Shown piece by piece: positions 39,401 through 48,300 of a DNA stretch of 55,514 bases (within the stretch, counting starts at the first letter, position 1; the number at the start of each line of letters is the position of its first letter). The stretch is from assembly GCF_000716445.1 (NCBI RefSeq), contig NZ_JNWK01000085.1, positions 1 through 55,514 of the forward strand, written 5' to 3'. The notes under the pieces were generated by a model that saw only the letters and a list, made by a program, of their open reading frames with translations, ran no database searches and was not told the DNA's origin. This DNA comes from Streptomyces wedmorensis. GTDB lineage: Bacteria > Actinomycetota > Actinomycetes > Streptomycetales > Streptomycetaceae. The position numbers were made by a program, and so were the translations under genes.

Positions 39401-40360
39401 ATGCCTCGCACACGCCTCGCCGCACTCGCGGCCGCCGTCGCCCTGACGGCCCTCACCGGATGTGGCGCCGCCGACATGACCAGCCAGTCCTCCCCGTACG
39501 CCGACGCGAAGGACTCCCGCACGGTGACCCTGTCCGTGCAGTCGTGGGTGGGCGCGCAGGCCAACGTCGCCGTCGCGCGGTACCTGCTGGAGCACGAGCT
39601 CGGCTACCGGGTGGACACCGTCCAGATCGACGAGGTCCCCGCCTGGGACGCCCTCAGCCAGGGCCGGGTGGACGCCATCCTGGAGGACTGGGGCCACCCG
39701 GACCAGGAGAGGCGGTACATCGACGAGAAGGGGACGATCACCCGGGGCGGGGACCTCGGGGTGACCGGCCACATCGGCTGGTTCGTGCCGACGTACTTCG
39801 CCGAGAAGCACCCGGACGTCACCGAGTGGAAGAACCTGAACAAGTACGCCGACGAGTTCCGTACCGCGGAGAGCGGCGGCAAGGGCCAGCTCCTCGACGG
39901 CTCCCCGTCCTACGTCACGAACGACAAGGCGCTCGTGGACAACCTGGACCTCGACTACCAGGTCGTGTTCGCGGGTTCGGAGGCGGCGCAGATCACGCAG
40001 ATCGAGCAGTTCGCCAAGGAGGAGAAGCCGTTCCTCAGCTACTGGTACAAGCCCCAGTGGCTGTTCGAGAAGGTCCCGATGACGGAGGTGAGGCTGCCCG
40101 CGTACGAGGAGGGCTGCGACGCCGAACCGGAGAAGGTGGCCTGCGCGTACCCGCACACCCCGCTGCAGAAGTTCCTCAACGCCCGCTTCGCGGACGGCGG
40201 AGGCGACGCCGCCGCCTTCCTGAAGAAGTTCCGGTGGACGACCGACATGCAGAACGACGTCGCCCTCATGATCGCGGAGGAGAAGTTGTCGCCGGAGGAG
40301 GCGGCGGGCCGCTGGGTGAAGGGGAACGAAGCCACCTGGCGGGCTTGGCTCCCTTCCTGA
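39401..40360 (+). CDS. proX: Glycine betaine-binding lipoprotein (ProX/OpuAC type)
   Basis: A 319-residue extracellular lipoprotein with signal peptide and lipobox LTALTGCGAAD. The mature part has TVTLSVQSWVGAQANVAVAR and DAILEDWGHPD, with Trp residues spaced to form the aromatic cage for a quaternary amine. GHIGWFVPTYFAEKHPDV is characteristic of the OpuAC fold. Last gene of the operon, followed by a strong hairpin. Choline, betaine or a related amine is the expected ligand. Confidence 0.92.
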   Translation: MPRTRLAALAAAVALTALTGCGAADMTSQSSPYADAKDSRTVTLSVQSWVGAQANVAVARYLLEHELGYRVDTVQIDEVPAWDALSQGRVDAILEDWGHPDQERRYIDEKGTITRGGDLGVTGHIGWFVPTYFAEKHPDVTEWKNLNKYADEFRTAESGGKGQLLDGSPSYVTNDKALVDNLDLDYQVVFAGSEAAQITQIEQFAKEEKPFLSYWYKPQWLFEKVPMTEVRLPAYEEGCDAEPEKVACAYPHTPLQKFLNARFADGGGDAAAFLKKFRWTTDMQNDVALMIAEEKLSPEEAAGRWVKGNEATWRAWLPS

Positions 40361-40367
40361 CGCGCCC

Positions 40368-40400
40368 GCGGCGGACCCGGCAGCCGGCCGGGTCCGCCGC
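40368..40400. terminator. Hairpin ending the betaine operon
   Basis: A perfect 14-bp stem GCGGCGGACCCGGC with a five-base loop, eight bases after the binding-protein stop and before the convergent antiporter gene. Confidence 0.85.
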
Positions 40401-40468
40401 ACTTCCCCACGGCACGAGCCCCCCGCCCGCGTCGCCGCCGCTGGTCGTCCGTCGCGCCCGCTCCGCCC

Positions 40469-41698
40469 TCATCCCACGCCCCGAGGCTCCGGCGAGGCGG
40501 GCCGACCGCGGGCGTAGCGGCGGCCGATGGGCTCGGCGCTCAGACCGTGCAACACGATGCTGACCATGACGGTGATCACCATCACCCGGCTGATGAAGTC
40601 GCCGCCACCGGCCGCAGGCAGTTCGATCGCGGCGAGGAGGCCGAAGACCACCGAGGTCACTCCTCTGGGCCCCATCCACCCCAGGAACAGCCTGTCGGAC
40701 AGCGACAGATCCGTACCGATCAGCGCGAGCATCACGGGCACCAGGCGCACCAGGGTGACGGCGAGGAGGGCGTAGAGGACGACGGAGAGGTGGAAGCCGT
40801 CCCAGAATTCGTCACTGACCAACTGGCCGAAGAGAAACCACAGGGCGAGTGTCAGCAAGGTGACCAGGTCGTCGGTCATCTTCACGGTGTCCCCGGGGAG
40901 ATGCCGCATCGCCGGCGCGATGCAGACGCCGGCGACGAACGAGGCGACGAACCCGTTGCCGCCCAGCGCCGCGGACAGGCTGTAAGCGGCGATCGGCACG
41001 CTCAGCACCGCGAGGCGCGCGGCGCCAGACAGCGTCCAGTCCCTCGCCCAGGAGCGCCGCAACAGCCATCCGGTCACGTAGCCGACGAGCGATCCGGCCC
41101 CGACGGCCCAGCCCGCCGCTCCGACGGCGTCGAGGAGCGCCTCGGTGTAGTCGTCGCCGACCGTGTGGTACTCGGCGGCGGCGGCGACACAGAGCAGGAA
41201 CACCGGTGAGACGATTCCGTCGCTCAGGCCGCCCTCGACGTTGAGTACCTCCCGGAGGCGCGCCGGGATGCGCTTGTCCCGCACGACGGCCGAGGCGGGC
41301 GCCAGATCGAGGGGGACGACGACGGTCGCCAGTGTCGCCAGCACCCATCCGGGCTCGTCGGGGAAGAAGGCGAGCGCGGTCAGAAAGGCGGCGACCAGGG
41401 TCAGCGGCAGAGCGGCGCCCAGGAGACGGGCGACGATTCTCCTCTCCCGTCGGATGACTCCCGCCGGAACCTCGGTCGCGTCGACGAAGAGCAGCAGGGC
41501 GAGGACGACCTCCACCGCGTGCTCGAAGCCGGCCATGTCCCCGAGGTCGAAGACGAGCGGCGGGTCCGAGCCACTGGTGAGGGCGATGCCCGCCACCATC
41601 ATGGCGATCGGTGCGGTGATGCTCCACAGCGCGAGCCGGCGCGACAGGACGCACCAGGTGAAAAGAATGCCCGCGATGACGGTTACGGCAAGCAACAC
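40469..41698 (-). CDS. Cation/proton antiporter (CPA1 type)
   Basis: About 409 residues from a GTG at 41698 (VLLAVTVIAGILFTW), with some twelve hydrophobic segments. Conserved antiporter positions include LLFVDATEVPAGVIRRE, VVPLDLAPASAVVRDKRIP (Asp-Leu-Ala-Pro), NVEGGLSDGIVSP with the ion-binding Asp, and WMGPRGVTSVVFGLLA. It should exchange Na+ or K+ for protons and belongs with osmotic or pH stress, like its betaine neighbour. The start is uncertain, because upstream codons to 41833 are open but look non-coding and no good ribosome site is seen. Confidence 0.88.
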   Translation of the reverse strand: MLLAVTVIAGILFTWCVLSRRLALWSITAPIAMMVAGIALTSGSDPPLVFDLGDMAGFEHAVEVVLALLLFVDATEVPAGVIRRERRIVARLLGAALPLTLVAAFLTALAFFPDEPGWVLATLATVVVPLDLAPASAVVRDKRIPARLREVLNVEGGLSDGIVSPVFLLCVAAAAEYHTVGDDYTEALLDAVGAAGWAVGAGSLVGYVTGWLLRRSWARDWTLSGAARLAVLSVPIAAYSLSAALGGNGFVASFVAGVCIAPAMRHLPGDTVKMTDDLVTLLTLALWFLFGQLVSDEFWDGFHLSVVLYALLAVTLVRLVPVMLALIGTDLSLSDRLFLGWMGPRGVTSVVFGLLAAIELPAAGGGDFISRVMVITVMVSIVLHGLSAEPIGRRYARGRPASPEPRGVG

Positions 41699-41869
41699 AT
41701 CCGCGCTTTCGGAAGGGGTCTCGGGGAGACGCAGCGTAAGGCGAATGCCGCGCCGACTCGTGCGAGCACGCCGACAAGGGCCCCGCACGAGGGGTGCGCG
41801 TTCCCTCGCGGGACTTCGGCCCCGCGAGGACACCAGCGGTCTCCGTCACCATGCCCGGGAGCGAGGAGG
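41699..41869. other. Upstream region of the antiporter gene
   Basis: Short spacer between the antiporter and an AraC relic. No gene seen. Confidence 0.4.
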
Positions 41870-42070
41870 TCAGGCGGCGGGCGAGATACCGAAGGCCGTA
41901 CACATGTGCGCGCGCAGGGAGTTCCCGGAGCCGAGGCCGGCGCGGCGGGCGACGAGGGCGATCGGAAGCACGGTCGTCTCCAGCGGTTGCTCGGCCGGCT
42001 CGAGGCGCTGTGCCATGAGCCACCGCACGGGTGCCGACCAGGGTGGGATCCGGTTCGGGCCGGTCGACAC
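41870..42070 (-). pseudogene. AraC/GlxA-family regulator, C-terminal relic
   Basis: The minus strand reads PLETTVLPIALVARRAGLGS and GNSLRAHMCTAFGISPAA. This follows the second helix-turn-helix of AraC-type regulators (LETTDLPVEAVARAAGLGSAANLRLHF...). Everything upstream is missing: the fragment is cut near 42100, close to repeat copy D. Confidence 0.62.
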
Positions 42071-42111
42071 CCGCTGGCGGGCCGAGCTTGGACCGGAATG
42101 AGACCGGAACG

Positions 42112-42187
42112 GCTGGCCGGGAGCGGGATCCGGGTGGGGTGAACCGGGAGTTCCGACGCAAGTCGGCTGTTGCGATGGGTGAGATCA
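42112..42187. repeat. Attachment-site-like direct repeat, copy D (proximal block only)
   Basis: A 76-base block matches 25784-25859 at 73 positions. It begins GCTGGCCGGGAGCGGGATCC and ends TGAGATCA, after which the similarity stops where IS debris begins. The distal core (CTTCTTCGG) is not present here, probably displaced by the IS. Confidence 0.8.
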
Positions 42188-42303
42188 GTGAGCTCTTTCC
42201 GAGCCGGCGGTGCTGACCGCGAGCCGGACATGTCTGCACAACGACGAAGCTCCTAGTAGACGGGTTCTCGACCAAGATCACCCGTGTCCGCCAGGAGCTT
42301 CGC

Positions 42304-42785
42304 GTGCTTGCCTGCCCGTGGGCGATTGATCTGTCCAGCCGTACTCTGCGGTTCCCGGCCGGACGGCTGACAGCCAGGCGGCGGGAGATCCGGACGCGCC
42401 GGCGGCGCCTTCCCGCCTCACGACAGGCCCTGCTCGCCCTGGCCCACCTGCGGTGCGGTGACACCTATGCCCGGCCGGCCGCCGGGTTCGGCATCGGGAT
42501 CGCGACCGTCCACCGCTGCATACGCGAAGCCGTCGAGGCCCTGGCCGCCCTCGCCCCGTCCCCGGCCGAGGCGATGCGAACGATCCGGGAGAAGGCGTTC
42601 GCCATCCTCGACGGCACCCTGCTGCCGATCGACCGCATCGCCGCCGACACCCCCTATTGCTCCGGGAAGCACAAGCGCCACGGCACGAACGTGCAGGTCC
42701 TCACCGATCCGTTCGGACGGCTGCTCTGGGTCTCGCCGGCTCTGCCCGGCTCGACCCACGACCTGACCGCCGCGCGACACCACGG
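42304..42785 (+). pseudogene. IS5-family (IS112-like) transposase, truncated
   Basis: From the GTG at 42304 the protein reads MLACPWAIDLSSRTLRFPAG, RQALLALAHLRCGDTYARPA, IATVHRCIREAVEAL, FAILDGTLLPIDRIAADTPY and GTNVQVLTDPFGRLLWVSPA. It ends after LPGSTHDLTAARHHG with the first DDE Asp present and the rest lost. The frame then enters unrelated antisense sequence, so the remaining open frame to 43077 is not meaningful. The left part 42188-42303 probably contains the IS end. Confidence 0.82.
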
Positions 42786-43010
42786 CCGTGTTCCAGGCGG
42801 CGTTCTCGTGGCCCGTGTCGGCCCATGCCTTGGTGATGGTGGGATGATCGCTCGCGATCCGGGACAGCAGGTGGCGGCCATCAGTGCCAGCCCGGAGCCC
42901 GCGGCCGTGACCAGCATGGCCGGCAGGAGGCCGAGGGTGTCGGTGACGATGCTCCGCTTGTGTTCGGTGATCTTCCAGCGTGCCCCCGGCGCCCGCCGGC
43001 CGAAGACCAG
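42786..43010 (-). pseudogene. Second IS5-type transposase scrap
   Basis: On the minus strand, ITEHKRSIVTDTLGLLPAML and VTAAG in one or more frames, and LLSRIASDHPTITKAWADTG, follow the catalytic core of another streptomycete IS5 subgroup (K..V.DTLGLL..V.VTAA...T..WAD.GY). Frames shift within it. It is fused head-on to the truncated transposase at 42304-42785. Confidence 0.68.
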
Positions 43011-43138
43011 AGTTCGCTGCGGAACTCCTGGGCGCGAGGGCGCCGGGTCCGCCTGCCTTCGCCCGCCCCTCCCGTGACAGGCCCCTGACGCCTCTGACGT
43101 ACGCTCCTGCCAAGCGTCAAGAGAACGGGGAGGGACGC

Positions 43139-44725
43139 ATGGAACGTCGCGCGTTGATGCTGGCCATGGGTGGATTCGTAGGGGCCTGGGGCGGCGCGTC
43201 CGTGCTGGGCGCGCCGGCCGCCGCGGCCGCCGCGGCCGCCGGCGGGGTCGTCGTGGACGCCACCGCCCACGGCGCGAAGGGCGACGGCATCACCGACGAC
43301 ACCGCCGCCTTCCAGAGCGCCCTCGCCGCGGTGAAGGCCGTACCGGGCGCGGCCACCCTGCTGGTGCCGCCCGGCACCTACCCCGTCGGCGTGAGCCTCG
43401 TCCTCGCCGCCGACACCACCGTGTCCGCGTACGGAGCCCACATCGTTCGTACCAAGGACAGCGGCGCGTTGCTCAAGAACTTCGACTCGGTCACCCCCGT
43501 GTACGGCTACGAGGGCGCGGGGAACATCGCCGTCCTCGGCGGCACCTGGGACATGCGAGGCGCCCAGTTCAGCAAGCAGAGCGACGCCGTCGGCTTCGCC
43601 CACTGCGAAGGCGTCCTGGTCAAGGACTGCACCTTCGTCGACACCCCCTCAGCGCACGCCCTCGAGCTGAACGCGGTCCGGAACGCGGCTGTCGTGAACT
43701 GCGTCTTCGACGGCCACCATCCCGGGGACGGCGCGAGCCTCACCACCAAGGAAGCCGTCCAGATCACCTGCGCCACCGAGGGGAATCTGCCCGCCCCCGC
43801 CTACGACGCCACTGGCTGCGAGGACATCCTCATCACCGGCTGCACCCTGCGCGCCGGCACCACAACCGGGCCCTTCGGCGCCCTGTGCGGGGACCACTGG
43901 GGCGCCAAGGGCGTGTTCCACCGGCGAATCAGGGTCATCGGCAACACGGTCCAGAAGAGCGGCGCGTTCGGCATCCGTGCCGCCGACTGGCAGGACTCCG
44001 TCATCGCCGACAACACGGTCACCGACGTCGCGCTCCACGGTATCTACCTCAACTCGCCCCAGGGCAATGGCACCAGCGGCATCACCATCAGCGGCAACAC
44101 GGTCCGCGGAGTCGACGGCAGCGGCGGCATCTCCGCCACCGTCGCCGCAGGCGGCGCCCGCCACCGTGACATCACCGTCTCCGGTAACACCGTCGAGTCG
44201 GTGAAGGGCGAGGCCGGCATCTACGTCGCGCAGACCGACGGCCTCACCGTCACCCGCAACACCGTCACCGCCACCCAGCGCCTCACCCCCACCGGCAACT
44301 GCCAGGGCATCCACGTCCAGAGCTCCCCTCATGCCGTCGTCGCCCAGAACAGCCTCACGGACATCCAGGGCGACGGCATCGGCGTCGACAGCGGCTCCAC
44401 CGGCACCCTCGTGGCCGACAACACGGTCCTGACCACGACCGGCCCCGGCATCAACACGGGCGTGAACGGCGCCACCCTGCGAGGCAACCGGATCACAGGA
44501 GCCACCGGCTACGCCGTCCGGGTCGGCGGCAACGCGGTGGGCACCTTCGTCCAGGCCACCACCGTAGGTGCGGTCACCGGCGGCGCCTCAGGGGCCGCGA
44601 TCGGCGTGATGGCGGGCTCCAGCGGTACCTGGCTGGTCGGCAACGACCTCACCGCCCGCGGCATTGGCACCCCCGCGATCACGGACAACGGAACGGGCAC
44701 CACGCCTGTACAGAACACGATCTGA
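43139..44725 (+). CDS. Secreted right-handed parallel beta-helix protein (pectate-lyase-like)
   Basis: A 528-residue exported protein. The N-terminus MERRALMLAMGGFVGAWGGA with an alanine-rich end (APAAAAAAAAGG) is a signal peptide, possibly Tat-type from the twin Arg. DATAHGAKGDGITDDTAAFQ is the start of the pectate lyase 3/polygalacturonase-type helix. Repeated coils of the form ITISGNTVRGV, ITVSGNTVESV, LTVTRNTVTAT and GTLVADNTVLT follow. GGGGAGGGA precedes the ATG. The fold suggests polysaccharide cleavage or binding; catalytic residues and substrate cannot be fixed by eye. No partner genes are nearby. Confidence 0.85.
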   Translation: MERRALMLAMGGFVGAWGGASVLGAPAAAAAAAAGGVVVDATAHGAKGDGITDDTAAFQSALAAVKAVPGAATLLVPPGTYPVGVSLVLAADTTVSAYGAHIVRTKDSGALLKNFDSVTPVYGYEGAGNIAVLGGTWDMRGAQFSKQSDAVGFAHCEGVLVKDCTFVDTPSAHALELNAVRNAAVVNCVFDGHHPGDGASLTTKEAVQITCATEGNLPAPAYDATGCEDILITGCTLRAGTTTGPFGALCGDHWGAKGVFHRRIRVIGNTVQKSGAFGIRAADWQDSVIADNTVTDVALHGIYLNSPQGNGTSGITISGNTVRGVDGSGGISATVAAGGARHRDITVSGNTVESVKGEAGIYVAQTDGLTVTRNTVTATQRLTPTGNCQGIHVQSSPHAVVAQNSLTDIQGDGIGVDSGSTGTLVADNTVLTTTGPGINTGVNGATLRGNRITGATGYAVRVGGNAVGTFVQATTVGAVTGGASGAAIGVMAGSSGTWLVGNDLTARGIGTPAITDNGTGTTPVQNTI

Positions 44726-44957
44726 CCTTCCCCTCGCCTACGAACAGCGGGGTCACCGACGACTGCGGGGTGCGGCCGAGCGGGTGGTACAGGTGGCCGG
44801 TCGCCGCGAAGCAGTCGAGTACCTGGCGGGAAGTCGATCGGGTACGGCGAATCGGTCCAGGACCGATTCGCCCTCACCCAGGCCGTGACCGTTCCCGCCC
44901 TCCAAGCAGCCCACAACCCGTTCTGAAACCACAGCAGTCCCGCGGGGCGGTTGCTCT

Positions 44958-45041
44958 GGCCGCCTACATGACCGGGCCGAGCGGCTGCCGGATGGGAACA
45001 TGCAGGTCCTGCAGCAGTTCGTGAACCAGTCGCCGTGGGAA
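44958..45041 (+). pseudogene. IS701-family transposase N-terminal relic
   Basis: AAYMTG in one frame and RLPDGNMQVLQQFVNQSPWE in another match the early part of IS701 transposases (YVTGLL...RKS..P...LPDGN.Q.LQQFV..SPWD). A small deletion separates them. It abuts a Tn3 scrap on the other strand. Confidence 0.65.
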
Positions 45042-45161
45042 CTCCACAGCCTCACCAGGCAGCTCCGCCCGGTTCCGGGGAAACCTGCCGTACTGCGTGT
45101 AGAACTTCAGCAGCACGGCGAAGCCCAGTCGCGTCGCACCATGCTTTGGCCGGAACCCCAC
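45039..45161 (-). pseudogene. Tn3-family transposase N-terminal relic
   Basis: The minus strand reads HGATRLGFAVLLKFYTQYGR then FPRNRAELPGEAVEF, the DUF4158 start of Tn3 transposases. The join to the IS701 fragment is within a few bases. The rest of the element is absent. Confidence 0.75.
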
Positions 45162-45331
45162 GGAGAGCAGTCGCTTTACCGGATTTCCTCGGCAACGCGC
45201 AAGGGATTCGACAAGGAATTCCCCGTCGGCGCACTAGACTGGCGGGCTGTTTGGCGCCGGATCGGAACAACCCGGGCAGACCCGGGCTCCACCGGCGACC
45301 CGGACGTTCCGGGAGCGAGACGCGAGGGCCG

Positions 45332-48300
45332 ATGTCAGCCACACCTGAGCGCGGTGAACTCACTCTGCTCGACAACGGGGAGACGCACGAAGAGTCCGGC
45401 AAAGCGGCCCGGTTCTCCGCCGGGCCCGCCGCCCCGCCCCGTACGCTCGTCGACATCCTCGACGCGACCGTCCTGGCGTACCCCGACGAACTCGCCCTAG
45501 ACGACGGCTCCGCCCAGCTGACCTATCACGCGCTGGCAGCCGAGGTCGAGCGGCGGCGCCGCGCCCTCGCCGCAGCCGGGGTCGGGCTCGGCGACCGGGT
45601 CGGCGTACGCGTGCCCTCCGGGACCAACGAGCTGTACGTGGCCATCCTCGCCGTGCTCGCCGCGGGGGCCGCCTACGTGCCGGTCGACGCCGAGGACCCG
45701 GACGAGCGGGCCGACCTGGTCTTCGGCGAGGCCGGGGTGCGCGCGGTGCTCGGCGCCGGACAGTCCGTCGAGGTCACCGGGGACCCCGAGCCCGGCCACG
45801 CCCCCGCTGCCCGCCCCGGGCCTGAGCACGATGCGTGGATCATCTTCACCTCAGGCTCCACCGGCATGCCCAAGGGCGTCGCCGTCGGCCACCGCAGCGC
45901 CGCCGCCTTCGTGGACGCCGAGGCCGCGCTCTTCCTCACCGAGGAACCGATCGGACCCGGCGACCGGGTCATGGCCGGACTGTCGGTCGCGTTCGACGCC
46001 TCCTGCGAGGAGATGTGGCTGGCCTGGCGCCACGGGGCCTGCCTCGTGCCCGTCCCGCGCTCCCAGGTACGCAGCGGCGCCGACCTCGGTCCCTGGCTGG
46101 TGGAGCAGGAGATCACGGTGGTCTCCACCGTGCCGACCCTGGCCGCGCTCTGGGAGCCGGAGGACCTGGGCGAGGTCCGGTTGCTGATCTTCGGTGGGGA
46201 GGCCTGCCCGCCCGAACTGACCCAGCGCCTGGTGACCGAGGGGCGCGAGGTCTGGAACACGTACGGTCCCACCGAGGCCACCGTCGTCGCCTGCGCTTCG
46301 CTCCTGACCGGTGGGGAACCGATCCGCATCGGTCTTCCGCTGAACGGATGGGAAATGGCAGTCGTCGACGAGTCCGGCGAGCCGGTGCCCATGGGCGGCA
46401 GCGGCCAGCTCGTGATCGGCGGCGTCGGCCTGGCCCGCTACCTCGACCCCGCGAAAGACGCCGAGAAGTACGCCCCGCTCGCCTCCCTCGGCTGGCACCG
46501 CGCCTACCGCAGCGGTGACCTCGTCCGCGCGGAGCCGGAGGGGCTCGTCTTCCTCGGCCGGGGCGACGAGCAGATCAAACTCGGTGGACGCCGCATCGAA
46601 CTGGGCGAGGTGGACGCGGCACTCCAGGCTCTGCCAGGCGTCGCCGGAGCGGCCGCCGCCGTCCGCACCGCGCGCAGCGGCAACCAGCTCCTTGTCGGCT
46701 ACCTCGTCACAAAGGAGGGATGGGACCATGCCGCGGCGGTCGAGCGGCTGCGCGCCGAACTGCCGGCGGCCCTCGTGCCGCTCCTCGCGCCGGTCGACGA
46801 CCTGCCGACCCGTACCTCCGGGAAGGTGGACCGGAACGCGCTGCCCTGGCCGGTGCCCGACCTGGAGTCCACCGGCTCCGCCGAGCAGCTCTACGGCACC
46901 GAGGCCTGGCTCGCCGAGCGGTGGAGCGAGACCCTGGGCGTGACGGTCACCCGTGCCGACGACGACTTCTTCGCGATCGGCGGTGGCAGCCTTGCCGCCG
47001 CCCAGCTCACCACCCGGCTGCGCGCCCGCTACCCGAGCGCAGCCGTGGTCGACATCTACCAGCAACCCACCCTGCGCAAGCTCGCCCGCCACCTCGAGCA
47101 GTCCGTACAGGTCGGCGGCACGGCCCGGACCGTCGCTCCCGTCCCGCTCCGGTTCCAGGTGACACAGTCGCTGCTCCTGCTCCCGCTGTTCACTCTGGTC
47201 GGACTGCGCTGGACGGTGGCGCTCCTCGCCCTGGGCAACGTCCTGCACCGGTTCGGGTCCTACCCCTGGGCGCCCACCGCCTCCTGGTGGCTCGTCGCCG
47301 CCGGCGCCACCCTGCTCTACAGCCCGCCCGGCCGGCTGGCCCTCGCGGCCGGCGGCGCACGCATCCTGCTGCGCGGGGTCGAGCCGGGACGCTACCCGCG
47401 CGGCGGAAGTGTGCACCTGCGGCTGTGGACGGCCGAACGACTGGCCGATCATGTCGGCGCGACCTCCCTCACCGGGGCCTGGCTGGAACGCTACGCACGG
47501 GCCCTCGGTGCCAAGATCGGCCCGGAAGTCGACCTGCACTCCCTGCCTCCGGTGACCGGCATGCTCAAGCTCGGACGCGGCTGCGCCGTGGAGTCCGAGG
47601 TGGATCTCAACGGGCACTGGCTGGACGGGGACCGGCTGGAGATCGGCCCGGTCAAGGTCGGCGCGGGCGCGGTCGTCGGCACCCGCAGCGTGCTCTTCCC
47701 GGGCGCGCGGGTCGGCAAGCGGGCCGAGGTGGCCCCGGGTTCCGCCGTGACCGGGCAGATCCCGACCGGTCAGCGCTGGGCCGGAGTACCGGCCGTAAAG
47801 CTCGGCAAGTCCAAGCGGAACTGGCCCAAGGAGCGCCCGCCGCGTGCCTTCCGCTGGCGCGCCGTGTACGGAGCGACCGGCTTCTGTCTCCCACTCCTGA
47901 CCGTGCTCGCCGCCCTGCCGGCGCTGCTCGTCGTCAGCCTGTTCGTACCCGCGGACGCCCGGCTCGCCGAGGCCCTGCGCAGCGCGCTGACGGCCGTGGT
48001 GCCAGGAGCGCTCGCCTTCGGGTTCGTGTACGCGCTGCTCCTGCTCGTCTCGGTGCGTCTGCTCAGCCTCGGGCTGCGGACCGGGACCCATCCGACGCAC
48101 AGCCGGGTCGGCTGGCAGGCCTGGACCGTCACGCAGTTGATGGACCTCTCCCGGGAGACCCTGTTCCCGTTGTACGCGGGGCTGATCACTCCCGTGTGGC
48201 TACGGCTGCTCGGCATGAAGATCGGCCGGGGCGCCGAGGTGTCCACAGTGCTCGCGCTCCCGAGCCTGACGACCGTGGGTGACGGCGCGTTCCTCGCCGA

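Noticed and set aside
43200..43245. GCCGCGG/CCGCGGC inverted repeats
   Set aside because: They fall in the alanine-rich signal peptide of the beta-helix protein and are explained by Ala codons.
45851..48100. A 749-codon minus-strand frame
   Set aside because: Antisense to the Pls-type synthetase, low-complexity composition, no start signal.
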